A DNA stretch of 64,000 nucleotides from DASQUK01 sp963813485 (GTDB lineage Bacteria; Actinomycetota; Acidimicrobiia; Acidimicrobiales; VFJN01). Positions 17,878-27,793 of this stretch are shown one piece after another. The stretch lies in contig CAWEZE010000004.1 in NCBI GenBank assembly GCA_963813485.1, positions 1-64,000 of the forward strand, read 5' to 3'. The stretch's first letter is position 1, and the number at the start of each line of letters is the position of its first letter. The notes beneath the pieces are model-generated. The model ran no database searches, was not told where the DNA came from, and worked only from the letters and a program-made list of their open reading frames with translations. The position numbers and the translations under genes were made by a program.

Positions 17878-18684
17878 TCAGGCCCGGTCGCGGTAGCGAA
17901 CGATGGCCGCGAATGCCTCGCTCTCCAGGCTGGCGCCGCCGACCAGGGCGCCGTCGACATCGGGGCAGGCCATTAGATCGGCGGCGTTCTCGGGCTTGAC
18001 CGAGCCGCCGTACTGGATGCGCAGCGCCTCGCCGGCGGCGCCGCCGCTGATGCCACGCACGGTGGCTCGGATGGTGGCGCACACGGCCTGCGCGTCGTCG
18101 GGGGTGGCGGTCCGGCCGGTGCCGATCGCCCAGATGGGCTCGTAGGCGATCACCAACGCGGCCACCTGCTCGGCCGACAGCCCGGACAGTCCGGCCTCGA
18201 CCTGGCCCGTCACCTTGGCCTCGGTGGTGCCGGCTTCGCGCTCGTCGAGCGTCTCGCCCACGCACAGGATCGGCGTCATGTCCCACCGGAAGATGGCCCG
18301 CACCTTGCGGTTGACCATGTCGTCGGTCTCCCCGAACAGCTCGCGACGCTCGGAATGCCCGGCGATCACGTAGGCCACGTCGAGCTTGCGCAGGGCCGCA
18401 GGCGACACCTCGCCGGTGAACGGGCCCTTCTCCTCCCAATGGCAGTTCTGGGCGCCGATGGCGATGGGCACCGGGTCCTTCTCGGCCAGGAAGTAGGTCT
18501 GCACCGTCCGCAGGTTGGTGAACGAGGGGTGGATCGACACGTCGACGGCGGCGTAGTCCGCGGACGTCAGTTCGTAGACCAGCTTCTGCACCAACGCCGT
18601 GGCTTCGAAGTGGTTGAGGTACATCTTCCAGTTGCCGCTGATGAGCGGCTTGCGGCCCTCACGGTCGGCCTCGACCATCGTCAT
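17878..18684 (-). CDS. tpiA: Triosephosphate isomerase
   Basis: 268 aa. Interconverts dihydroxyacetone phosphate and glyceraldehyde 3-phosphate. Visible catalytic landmarks are the Asn/Lys motif ISGNWKMYLN, the catalytic His in VIAGHSERRELFGE, the catalytic Glu and flexible loop AYEPIWAIGTG, and the phosphate-binding motif IQYGGSVKPENAADLM. Start is ATG at 18684 or 18678. It follows pgk, from which it is separated by a palindromic repeat. Confidence 0.97.
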   Translation of the reverse strand: MTMVEADREGRKPLISGNWKMYLNHFEATALVQKLVYELTSADYAAVDVSIHPSFTNLRTVQTYFLAEKDPVPIAIGAQNCHWEEKGPFTGEVSPAALRKLDVAYVIAGHSERRELFGETDDMVNRKVRAIFRWDMTPILCVGETLDEREAGTTEAKVTGQVEAGLSGLSAEQVAALVIAYEPIWAIGTGRTATPDDAQAVCATIRATVRGISGGAAGEALRIQYGGSVKPENAADLMACPDVDGALVGGASLESEAFAAIVRYRDRA

Positions 18685-18694
18685 CGTCCTCCAG

Positions 18695-18793
18695 CCCGAG
18701 GCAATACGGTCCGGCGCCGAGCTCTCGAGGCAATCGGGACCGGCCCCCGGACCGTATTGCCTCCAGTCCTTGCGGGCGGACCCTATTGCCTCG
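18695..18793. repeat. Four-arm palindromic intergenic repeat, copy 2
   Basis: GAGGCAATACGGTCCGG (18698-18714) and CCGGACCGTATTGCCTC (18747-18763) are exact 17-bp complements. A second direct half-site, GAGGCAATCGGGACCGG, begins at 18727, and a second inverted half-site, ATTGCCTC, at 18785-18792. The outer sequence CCCGAGGCAAT and the closing CCTATTGCCTCG match the copy at 5000-5100. It fills the space between the pgk stop and the tpiA start. Confidence 0.9.
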
Positions 18794-18798
18794 CCAGG

Positions 18799-19930
18799 TC
18801 AGCCCTTCCACTCGCCGCGAAGCGCCGCCAGCCCGGGCAGGTCGCCCTTCTCGAGCAGTTCCAGCGAGGCGCCACCACCGGTCGATATGTGATCGACGGC
18901 GTCGGCCAGCCCGAACTGCGACAGCGCCGCGGCGCTGTCGCCCCCGCCGACGACGGTGAACCCAGCGGCGTCGGCCATCGCCTGAGCGACCGCCCGGGTC
19001 CCCGCCTCGAATCGGGGATCCTCGAAGACCCCCATCGGCCCGTTCCAGAACACGGTGCGGGCGTCCGCGATGCGGTCTCCGAAGTCGGCGGCGGTCCCCG
19101 GCCCGATGTCGACACCGATCCAGCCCTCGGGCACGCGGGTGCCCACCTGGCGCACCTCGCCCCCGGCGTCGGGGTTCATGAGCTCGCCGCCCGGGCCCAG
19201 GGCGGTGATGTCGGTCGGCAGGACCAGGCGGTCGCCGTGCCGGTCGAGCAGCCGCCGGCACTCGTCGACCATGTCGGCCTCGAAAAGGCTGGCCCCGATC
19301 GGGTTGCCCTGTGCCGCCAGGAAGGTGAAGCACATGCCACCGCCGATGAGGAGCGCGTCGGCCACGTCGAGCAGCGCCTCCACGACCGAGAGCTTGTCGC
19401 TCACCTTGGATCCGCCGAGGACGGCGACGAACGGCCGGCGGGGGTCGGTGCGCAGGCCGAGCAGGACGTCCACCTCCCTGGCCAGCAGGCGTCCGGCCGC
19501 CGACGGCAGGAACTGCGGCGGCCCCACGATCGAGGCGTGCGCCCGGTGCGAGGCGCCGAAGGCGTCGTTGACGTAGGCGTCGAACCCGTCGATCAGCTTG
19601 GCCACGAACGCAGGGTCGTTGGCCTCCTCGCCGGGATCGAAGCGGAGGTTGTCGAGGAGGCGCGACGCCGGGCGCCAGCTCGGCCAGCCGCCGGCGTACG
19701 GGCTCGACCGAGTAGCGGGGATCGGGCCTTCCCTTGGGCCGCCCGAGGTGGGTGCACGCAACGACGTCGACACGCCGGTTCCGGAGCCATTCGATGGTGG
19801 GCAGGGCGGCGCGGATCCGCAGGTCGTCGGCGATCTGGCCGTCGCGGATCGGCACGTTGAAGTCGGCACGCAGCAGCACGCGCCGGCCCTCGAGGTCGGG
19901 CAGGTCCTCCAGCGTGGGAACGCTGGTCAC
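18799..19930 (-). CDS. pgk: Phosphoglycerate kinase (one frame break)
   Basis: Starts MTSVPTLEDLPDLEGRRVLL at 19930. VLLRADFNVPIRDG and THLGRPKG are the N-domain substrate motifs. The frame is lost near 19664 after LAELAPGV; removing one base gives LAELAPGVRLLDNLRFDPGE, as in other actinobacterial Pgk. Later motifs are intact: AFGASHRAHASIVG, VAVLGGSKVSDKL, LIGGGMCFTF and FTVVGGGDSAAAL. Repaired length is about 376 aa. Because this is an essential glycolytic enzyme, the break is most simply a sequencing error. Confidence 0.93.
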
Positions 19931-19940
19931 GCGGCCGGTT

Positions 19941-20954
19941 CTACTTCTGGTTGGCGGCGCCGACGATCAAGGCGATGTCGACCAGCCGGTGGGAGTAGCC
20001 CCACTCGTTGTCGTACCAGCCGAACACCTTGACCAGGTTGCCGATGACCTGGGTGAGCAGGCTGTCGAAGGTGCAGCTCGCAGGCGAGCCGACGATGTCG
20101 GTCGACACCAGCTGGGCGTCGGAGTAGTCGAGCAGCCCGGCCAGGGGCCCGGACTGCGACGCCTCCTTGTAGGCCTCGTTGACGTCCTCGACGGTGACGT
20201 CACGCGACACCAGGCCGGTGAAGTCGGTGAGCGAGCCGTCGGACACCGGCACGCGCAGGGACTGCCCGTCGAGCCGGCCCTGCATCGACTCGAGCACGAG
20301 GCCCGTGGCCCGGGCGGCGCCAGTGCTGGTGGGCACGATGTTGATGGCGGCGGCGCGAGCCCGGCGCAGGTCCTTGTGGGGCCCGTCGACCAGCATCTGG
20401 TCGCCGGTGTAGGCGTGGACCGTGGTCATCAGGCCCTTCTCGACCCCGAACGCATCGTCGAGCACCTTGACCATGGGCACGAAGCAGTTGGTGGTGCACG
20501 AGGCGTTGGACACCACCTTGTGCTCGGCGGGATCGAAGGTCTCGTGGTTGACGCCCATCACGAACGTGGCATCGGCGCCCTTCGACGGGGCCGACACGAT
20601 GACGTAGGGCGCCCCGGCGTCGAGGTGCGCGGCGGCCTCGTCGCGGCTCGTGAAGAACCCGGTCGACTCGACCACGACGTCCACCCCCAGGTCGGCCCAC
20701 GGCAGCTCCTTGGGATCGCGCACGGCCAGCACCTTGAGGGTGTCGCCGCCGATCTTGATGCCGTCGTCGGCCACCTGGATGTCGTCGTCGAGCCGCCCGA
20801 GCACGGAGTCGTACTTGAGCAGGTGGGCCATCGTGTCGACCGAACCGAGGTCGTTGACGGCGACGAAATCGATGTCGGCGCCCGCCGCCTTGGCCGCTCG
20901 GTAGAAGTTGCGGCCGATGCGGCCGAAGCCGTTGATCCCCACTCGGATGGACAT
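19941..20954 (-). CDS. gap: Glyceraldehyde-3-phosphate dehydrogenase, type I
   Basis: 337 aa. The NAD-binding start is IRVGINGFGRIGRNFYRAA, and the catalytic Cys lies in SNASCTTNCFVPMVKV with the His in TTVHAYTGDQ. The C-terminal WYDNEWGYSHRLVD is intact. A GAGAGG ribosome-binding site precedes the ATG at 20954. It heads the gap-pgk-tpiA glycolytic run. In most Actinobacteria whiA lies directly upstream; here yvcK does. Confidence 0.97.
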   Translation of the reverse strand: MSIRVGINGFGRIGRNFYRAAKAAGADIDFVAVNDLGSVDTMAHLLKYDSVLGRLDDDIQVADDGIKIGGDTLKVLAVRDPKELPWADLGVDVVVESTGFFTSRDEAAAHLDAGAPYVIVSAPSKGADATFVMGVNHETFDPAEHKVVSNASCTTNCFVPMVKVLDDAFGVEKGLMTTVHAYTGDQMLVDGPHKDLRRARAAAINIVPTSTGAARATGLVLESMQGRLDGQSLRVPVSDGSLTDFTGLVSRDVTVEDVNEAYKEASQSGPLAGLLDYSDAQLVSTDIVGSPASCTFDSLLTQVIGNLVKVFGWYDNEWGYSHRLVDIALIVGAANQK

Positions 20955-21000
20955 CGGGACTGGACCTCTCTCGTCTTCTGTCGTTGCCGTCGGTCAACTT

Positions 21001-21016
21001 CGACCCTAGAGGGTCG
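21001..21016. other. Small hairpin between yvcK and gap
   Basis: CGACCC (21001-21006) pairs with GGGTCG (21011-21016) around TAGA. It lies 39 bases past the yvcK stop and 47 bases before the gap start. On the minus strand it is followed by AAGTTGACC and has no real U-tract. A weak terminator or processing site upstream of gap is possible. Confidence 0.4.
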
Positions 21017-21054
21017 CGGTGACGATTGGCGACGTGACCTATCCGCTCACGTGT

Positions 21055-21967
21055 CTAGGGCACCAGCTCGGCCAGCACCCCGGCCAGCCTGGCCGTGTCG
21101 TGGGCCAGGCCAGGGGGACCGGCAACGTCGGCCTGCACCACCTCGACGCCCGCGCCGAGCTCTCCGAGGTCGCCCAGCGGCAGCCCACCGGCGTGGGTCA
21201 CCACGACATCGGGCGAGATCCCGTGCCGCCGCAGCGCCGCCACGTGGTTCGCGACGTCGTAGCCGAAGGTCTCGGTTCCCTCGGCCCGCAGGTTGCAGAC
21301 GTAGACCACACGGCCCCGGCTGTCGGCGATGCCCTGGCGCACCTCGTCCACCACCGCGGCGGCCAGCACGGACGTGAACAGCGACCCCGGTCCCAGCACG
21401 ACCTGATCGGCATCGACCAGCGCCTCGACCGCGGCCGCCGGGGCGCGAGCCCCGCCCGGTTCCACGGCGACCCGGTCGATGCCGCCGGCCCGGGATATGG
21501 CCACCTGCCCTGTCAGCTCACCACTGTGAACGCCAGCGACGGTGGCGCGCAGGACGACCGGCTCTGCGGTTGCCGGCAACACCCGCGCCACGTCGGGGTC
21601 GAGGCCCACGAGCCGCGACGCCTCGTCCACGGCTGCGACGAAGTCGCCGGTAACGGCGGCCAACCCCGCCAGCAGCAGGTTGCCCAAGGCGTGGCCCGCG
21701 ACGTCGGTACCCTCGAAGCGGAACTCAAGGGCGTCGACGAACGGCGTCGCGCCGCCATCGGCGTCGTTGCCGGCCATGGCCACCAGGCAGTGCCGCACAT
21801 CGCCCGGCGCCGGCAGTGCCATGGTGTCCCGCAGCCTGCCCGTGGACCCGCCGTCGTCGGCCGTGGCCACCACCGCCGTGGTGCGCCCGGCGTAGCGGCG
21901 CGACCGCCCGGATCGTCGCCGCCAAGCCGTGCCCGCCACCCACCGCCACCACGTGTGGCTTCAGCAC
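21055..21967 (-). CDS. yvcK: YvcK/CofD-like gluconeogenesis factor (one frame break)
   Basis: GTG start at 21967, six bases after rapZ. The N-terminal nucleotide-binding loop HVVAVGGGHGLAATIRAV is in one frame and the rest in another. Removing one base near 21900 joins them as IRAVRRYAGRTTAVVATADD. DDGGSTGRLRDTM and VLGPGSLFTSVLAA are YvcK signatures. Repaired length is about 303 aa. YvcK proteins bind UDP-sugars and affect cell shape and carbon flux in Gram-positives. The rapZ-yvcK neighbourhood is the usual one, but the following whiA is missing. Confidence 0.9.
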
Positions 21968-21973
21968 GCCGTC

Positions 21974-22834
21974 CTACTTGCCGATGTCACGATGCAGGAC
22001 GCCCGCCGGCATGCCGTGCTTGCGCAACAAGCGCGCCACCTCCTCGGCGATGGTGACCGACCGGTGGCGGCCGCCGGTGCACCCCAGCGCGATGGTCAGG
22101 TAGGCCTTGCCCTCGGCCACATATGCCGGGAGCAGCTGCACCAGCATGTTCTCCAGGTTGGCCAGGAACTCGTCTGCGGGCGGCTGCCCCAACACGTAGT
22201 CGCGCACCCGCTCGTCGAGGCCGGTGAGCGGACGGAGCTCGTCCACCCAGTGGGGGTTGGGCAGGAACCGGCAATCGATCACCATGTCGGCGTCGAGCGG
22301 CAGTCCATGCTTGTAGCCGAAGGACAGCACGGTCGTCTGCATCGTGGGCTCGGCTGCATCGGCGGAGAAGAGCCCCTGCATCCGCCGGCGCAGCTCGTGG
22401 ACGTTGAGGTCGCTGGTGTCGACCACCACGTCGGCCTCGGCCCGGACGGGGTCGAGCAGCTCGCGCTCGCGCTCGATGGCCGCGACCAGGTGCTCCTGGG
22501 TCCCCCCGCCGGAGAGGGGATGGCGGCGCCGGCTGCTCTCGTAGCGGCGCACCAGCGTGTCGGTGGCGGCGTCGAGGAACAGGATGCGTACCCGCGCGCC
22601 GGCCGACCGGAGCCACGCCAGCATCGGCAGCACCTCGTCCTGGTACGCACCGGTGACGACCACCAGGGCGATCCGTTGCACCTGCGACCCGGGCGCCTGC
22701 GCCAGCTCGGCAACCTTGGGTGCGAGCTGCGGCGGCAGGTTGTCGATCACGAACCAGCCGAGGTCCTCGATGGCGTCGGCCGCGAGGCTGCGACCGGCGC
22801 CCGACAGTCCCGTGATCACGACGAACTCGCTCAT
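21974..22834 (-). CDS. rapZ: RNase adapter/P-loop protein RapZ (YvcJ family)
   Basis: 286 aa from the ATG at 22834. The P-loop is VVITGLSGAGRSLAADAIED, with Arg where many homologues have Lys, as is common in Actinobacteria. WFVIDNLPPQLAPKV and the C-terminal CTGGRHRSVTIAEEVARLL are diagnostic. In E. coli RapZ steers RNase E to GlmZ; in Gram-positives its role is linked to YvcK and cell-wall metabolism. It is divergent from the DinB-like gene at 22884. Confidence 0.95.
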   Translation of the reverse strand: MSEFVVITGLSGAGRSLAADAIEDLGWFVIDNLPPQLAPKVAELAQAPGSQVQRIALVVVTGAYQDEVLPMLAWLRSAGARVRILFLDAATDTLVRRYESSRRRHPLSGGGTQEHLVAAIERERELLDPVRAEADVVVDTSDLNVHELRRRMQGLFSADAAEPTMQTTVLSFGYKHGLPLDADMVIDCRFLPNPHWVDELRPLTGLDERVRDYVLGQPPADEFLANLENMLVQLLPAYVAEGKAYLTIALGCTGGRHRSVTIAEEVARLLRKHGMPAGVLHRDIGK

Positions 22835-22883
22835 TCGGAACTGAAGGATATTGGCGATCGGTCGCGCATCCGGGCCTGCCAGC

Positions 22884-23656
22884 ATGCGGCGCATGCCCGC
22901 CAACACGCTCACCACGGCCGACCACATCGAGCTCCTCGGTGCGGAGGCGGACCGGTTCGCCTCCTCCCTGATGGGCGCCGACCTGGACACCACCGTGGTC
23001 ACGTGTCCGGACTGGACGGTGCGCGACCTCGTGTCGCATGTCGGCGGGCTGCACCGCTGGTCGACGGAGCTGGTGGCGGGCGGCATCGTGGCCGAGACCT
23101 GGCGGTCGTCGCTGCCGCTGGACTACCCCGACGACGCTGCGCCCCTGGACGCCTGGCGGGATTGGCTGACGGCCGGGGCCGCCTTGGCGCGCCGGACGTT
23201 TGGCCTCGCCGAGCCCGCCACCCCCGTGTGGGCGTGGGGTGCCGACCAGCACGCCCGCTTCTGGCCCCGGCGCATGTTGTTCGAGACCGCCATCCACCGC
23301 CTCGACCTCGACCTGACCCTGGGGCGGGCGGCGGACCTGCCGGTCGGCGTGGCCGTCGAGGGGATCGACGAACAGCTGGAGAACCTGCCCTTCGTGGCCC
23401 GCTGGAACGGCAAGGTGGGGAGCCTGCGCGGCCAGGGAGAGACACTCGGGTTCGCCGCCAGCGATGCCGATGCGTCCTGGCGTGTGCGCCTGGAGCCGGA
23501 CGGCTGGTGGTGGGATCGAGGGTCGGACGACCACGACGTCGTGGCCGAGGCCCGCGCCGTGGACCTGCTGCTGCTGATGGTGGGTCGTCCCGTTCCCGAC
23601 CTGGCGGTCCGCGGCGACCGGATCCTGCTCGACCGCTGGCTGGCGGCGACCGCGTT

Positions 23657-23660
<4 letters not shown>
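22884..23660 (+). CDS. DinB-like/maleylpyruvate isomerase N-terminal family protein
   Basis: About 258 aa, starting at the ATG at 22884 or 22893; neither has a clear ribosome-binding site. The first 130 residues show the TIGR03083-type pattern: VVTCPDWTVRDLVSHVGGLH, a histidine in ARFWPRRMLFETAIHRLD, which are the metal-binding His positions of mycothiol-dependent DinB proteins. A C-terminal MDMPI-type domain follows. Family members are mycothiol-dependent isomerases or transferases; the substrate here is unknown. It is an isolated plus-strand gene in a minus-strand block and its 3' end overlaps the following convergent methyltransferase by four bases. Confidence 0.8.
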
Positions 23661-24421
<761 letters not shown>

Positions 24422-24435
24422 GGCCCGTTTTTCCT

Positions 24436-26316
24436 TCAAAGACGGGTGGGGGCCCGGCCCGCCGGCTGATGGATCTTGTCGTAGACGGCGTCGGCCACGC
24501 CGTCCGGCAGCCAGGACAAGGCCCGCAGGTCCTCGCGCGACGCCCGCCTCACCGCGTTGACGCCGCCCAGTTCCTTGGTCAGCCGCTTGCGGCGGGCGGG
24601 GCCCAGGCCCCTGATGTCGTCGAGCACCGAGCGCGTCATCCGCTTGCCGCGGAGCTGGCGGTGGTAGGTGATGGCGAAGCGGTGGGCCTCGTCCCGGATG
24701 CGCTGGAGGAGGTACAGCGCCTCGGAACCCCGCGGCACCCGCACGGGGTCCGGCGAGCCCGGCAGGTACACCTCCTCGTAGCGCTTGGCCAGCGCCGCCG
24801 CCGGGATCTCCTCGTCGAGCCCCAGGTCCTCCAGGACGCGCACCGCCACGTTCAGCTGGCCCTTGCCCCCGTCAACCAGCAGCAGCTGCGGCGGGTAGCT
24901 GAACTTGCCCGTGCGCTCGCTCACCGGCAGGGCCCGCTCGTCGATGTACGCGGACAGGCGGCGCGTGAGCACCTCCTCCATGGCGGCGAAGTCGTCGTTG
25001 CCGGGAACGGTGCGGACACGGAACCGCCGGTAGTCGGACTTCTTCGGCAGGCCGTCCTCCATCACCACCATCGAGCCGACGTAGTCGGTGCCCTGGATGT
25101 GGCTCATGTCGTAGCACTCGATGCGGAGGGGGGCGTCGGGCAGCCCGAGCGCGTCCTGCAGCTCGTTCAGCGCCCGGGCGCGGGCGTTGTGGTCGCTGGC
25201 CCGGCGCAGGCGATGGCGGGTGAACTCCTCGGTGGCGTTGCGGGTGACCGTCGCCTGCAGCTCCCGCTTGGCGCCGCGCTGCGGCACGCGCACCTCGACC
25301 CGCGAGCCTCGGAGCTGGGTCAACCAGTCCTCGTACAGCTGGGGATCGTCGGGCGCGGTGGGTACCAGGACGGCCCTCGGCACCCCCAGGGGCGGGTCGT
25401 CGTAGAGATGGGCGAGGATGTCGCCCACCATCTCCTCGGGGCTGACGTCCTCGACCTTGTCGAGCACGAAGCCCTTGCGCCCCACCACCCGGCCCCGGCG
25501 CACGAAGAACGCCTGGACCGCCGCCTCGAGGTCGTCCTCGGCGATGCCGATCACGTCGAGGTCCTCGTTCCGGTCGGCCACCATCTGCTGGCGCTCGATG
25601 ACCTTGCGGACGCTCGCCAGCCGGTCGCGCACGCGCGCGGCCCGCTCGTACTCGAGGTTGTCCGCCGCGGACCGCATCTGGTCCTCGAGCCGACGCACGA
25701 CCGTGTCGGTCTCGCCGTCGAGGAAGTCGAGCAGCTCTCCCACCAGGCGGTCGTAGGTCTCGTGGTCGACCTCGCCCACGCACGGGCCGGTGCACTTCTC
25801 GATGTGGAACAGCAGGCAGGGCCGCCCGAGCCGCTGGTGGCGATTGAACTTGTTGTCGCTGCAGGTGCGCAGCGGGAAGGTGCGGAGCAGCAGGTCGAGC
25901 GTCTCGCGGATCGCGTAGGCATGGCCGTAGGGCCCGAAGTAGCGCACGCCCTTGCGCTTGCGGCCCCGCATCACGGTGGGCCGGGGCCACTCGTCGGAGA
26001 CGGTCACCGCCAGGAACGGATAGCTCTTGTCGTCGCGCAGCCTGATGTTGAAGCGAGGCCGGTGCTGCTTGATGAGGCTGTTCTCGAGCAGGAGCGCGTC
26101 GACCTCGTTGCGGACCTGGATCCACTCGACGGTCTCGGCGCTGGCCACCATGGCGGCGGTGCGCGGCGGCAGGCTGCGGAGGTCGCCGAAGTAGTTCGAC
26201 AGCCGGGAACGGAGCGAGCGCGCCTTGCCGACGTAGATCACGCGGCCCTCCCGGTCCTTGAACTGGTAGGACCCGGGGGCGTCGGGGATCGTGCCGGCCG
26301 GCGGACGCTGCACCAC
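24436..26316 (-). CDS. uvrC: UvrABC excinuclease subunit C
   Basis: About 626 aa from GTG at 26316 (26313 also possible). The N-terminal GIY-YIG nuclease domain begins PDAPGSYQFKDREGRVIYVG. The Cys-rich GRPCLLFHIEKCTGPCVGEV is the family's second landmark. A UVR motif (LEDQMRSAADNLEYERAARV) lies near residue 230. The C-terminal RNase H-like domain includes IECYDMSHIQGTDYVGSMVV, and tandem helix-hairpin-helix motifs end the protein. UvrC makes both incisions in nucleotide-excision repair. It lies within 11 kb of uvrA and uvrB. Confidence 0.95.
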   Translation of the reverse strand: MVQRPPAGTIPDAPGSYQFKDREGRVIYVGKARSLRSRLSNYFGDLRSLPPRTAAMVASAETVEWIQVRNEVDALLLENSLIKQHRPRFNIRLRDDKSYPFLAVTVSDEWPRPTVMRGRKRKGVRYFGPYGHAYAIRETLDLLLRTFPLRTCSDNKFNRHQRLGRPCLLFHIEKCTGPCVGEVDHETYDRLVGELLDFLDGETDTVVRRLEDQMRSAADNLEYERAARVRDRLASVRKVIERQQMVADRNEDLDVIGIAEDDLEAAVQAFFVRRGRVVGRKGFVLDKVEDVSPEEMVGDILAHLYDDPPLGVPRAVLVPTAPDDPQLYEDWLTQLRGSRVEVRVPQRGAKRELQATVTRNATEEFTRHRLRRASDHNARARALNELQDALGLPDAPLRIECYDMSHIQGTDYVGSMVVMEDGLPKKSDYRRFRVRTVPGNDDFAAMEEVLTRRLSAYIDERALPVSERTGKFSYPPQLLLVDGGKGQLNVAVRVLEDLGLDEEIPAAALAKRYEEVYLPGSPDPVRVPRGSEALYLLQRIRDEAHRFAITYHRQLRGKRMTRSVLDDIRGLGPARRKRLTKELGGVNAVRRASREDLRALSWLPDGVADAVYDKIHQPAGRAPTRL

Positions 26317-26450
26317 CCGATCGAGGGTAGAGCCGTTCCCGACCGATGGCGGGGAACGACCACGAGTGGCCGGCGTCCGAAGCCACCGAAATCCGGCACC
26401 CGTGAGCGCCGGTCCCGGTCGCAAGCTCGTAAACTGCGATTCAAGCCGGC

Positions 26451-26462
26451 CCGGAATTCCGG
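26451..26462. promoter_or_regulatory. 12-bp perfect palindrome in the uvrC/nadA divergent region
   Basis: CCGGAATTCCGG lies in the 244-bp divergent region, 99 bases upstream of the nadA start. A second small inverted repeat, CGGGGA-CGACA-TCCCCG, occurs about 17 bases further on. Either could be an operator for nadA or uvrC, but neither matches a site I can name. Confidence 0.3.
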
Positions 26463-26560
26463 CTGCATATCGACTCCGGGGACGACATCCCCGTGGGTGA
26501 GGCGACCGGGCTGTCCCCACCGTCCGCCAACCGGAGTCACCTCGACGGAGGTTCCATCAC

Positions 26561-27718
26561 ATGCTTCGGCTACAGACCCCGCTCGCCGAGCGGTACACGG
26601 CGGCGTCCCCGGATGATCTAGCCAGCAGGATCGGCGCGGCCAAGGCCGCCCTGGGCGATCGCCTCTTCATCCTCGGCCATCACTACCAGCGCGACGAGAT
26701 CATCCGCTGGGCCGACGCCCGGGGCGACTCCTACCGGCTCTCCGTGCTCGCCCAGCAGCGGCCACAGGCCGAGTACATCGTGTTCTGCGGCGTGCACTTC
26801 ATGGCGGAGTCGGCCGACGTCCTCACGGCCGACCACCAGACGGTGATCCTTCCCGACCTGAACGCCGGCTGCTCCATGGCTGACATGGCCGACATCGACG
26901 AGGTGGAGGAGGCATGGGACGCCCTGTCGGGGATCGTCGACCTCGACCGGGTCGTGCCGATCACGTACATGAACAGCTCGGCCGCCATCAAGGCCTTCGT
27001 CGGCCGCCACGGCGGCGCGGTGTGCACCTCCACCAACGCCCGGGCGGTGCTGGAGTGGGCCCTCGGCGGGCCGGAGGCCCGCGGCCGCGGCGCCGGCCGG
27101 GGTGACCAGGTGCTGTTCTTCCCGGACCAGCACCTCGGCCGCAACACCGGCATCGCCATGGGTTATGGGCTCGACGACATGCGGGTCTGGGATCCGCGGC
27201 GCGACCTCGGCGGCCTCACCGATGGGGAGTGCAAGGAGTCGACCTTCCTGCTGTGGCGGGGCCACTGCTCGATCCACCAGCGGTTCCGCCCCGAGCACAT
27301 CGAGGCGTTCCGGGCCGAGCATCCCGAGGGCATCGTTGTGGTGCACCCCGAGTGCCCCCACGAGACCGTGGCGCTGGCCGACCAGGTCGGGTCGACCGAC
27401 TACATCATCCGGGCCCTGGCCGACGCCCCCGCCGGGTCCACGATCGCCGTGGGCACCGAGGTCCACCTGACCAACCGGCTGGCGCACGAGCATCCGGACA
27501 AGACCGTGGTCTCCCTCGACCCCATCGTCTGCCCGTGCTCGACCATGAACCGCATCGACGAGCCCCACCTGGCTTGGGTGCTCGAGGAGCTGGTCGAGGG
27601 CCGTGTGGTCAACCCCATCCGCGTCGACGCCGACACGGCCGAGTGGGCTCGGGTCGCACTCCAGCGCATGCTCGACATCACCGAGCCCGACCGCCGGGCG
27701 CGGGGAGCAACTGACTGA
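26561..27718 (+). CDS. nadA: Quinolinate synthase A
   Basis: 385 aa, ATG with GGAGG nine bases upstream. Condenses iminoaspartate and dihydroxyacetone phosphate to quinolinate for NAD synthesis. LFILGHHYQRDEIIRWAD is the N-terminal substrate motif. The three [4Fe-4S] cysteines are recognisable at VFCGVHFMAESADVL (about residue 76), HPECPHETV and DPIVCPCSTMNRI. NLGRNTG-type motif appears as HLGRNTGIAMG. nadB and nadC are not adjacent. Confidence 0.95.
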   Translation: MLRLQTPLAERYTAASPDDLASRIGAAKAALGDRLFILGHHYQRDEIIRWADARGDSYRLSVLAQQRPQAEYIVFCGVHFMAESADVLTADHQTVILPDLNAGCSMADMADIDEVEEAWDALSGIVDLDRVVPITYMNSSAAIKAFVGRHGGAVCTSTNARAVLEWALGGPEARGRGAGRGDQVLFFPDQHLGRNTGIAMGYGLDDMRVWDPRRDLGGLTDGECKESTFLLWRGHCSIHQRFRPEHIEAFRAEHPEGIVVVHPECPHETVALADQVGSTDYIIRALADAPAGSTIAVGTEVHLTNRLAHEHPDKTVVSLDPIVCPCSTMNRIDEPHLAWVLEELVEGRVVNPIRVDADTAEWARVALQRMLDITEPDRRARGATD

Positions 27719-27793
27719 CGGCCACCGGGCCGCTTCGCCCCCGCCAACCCCGGCGTTCCGTAGGCGCCAGCGACGACCGATGGCACCCGATCG

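Noticed and set aside
21974..22834. RapZ P-loop with Arg instead of Lys (GLSGAGRS)
   Set aside because: This variant is the normal state in many actinobacterial homologues, so it is not a sign of inactivation.
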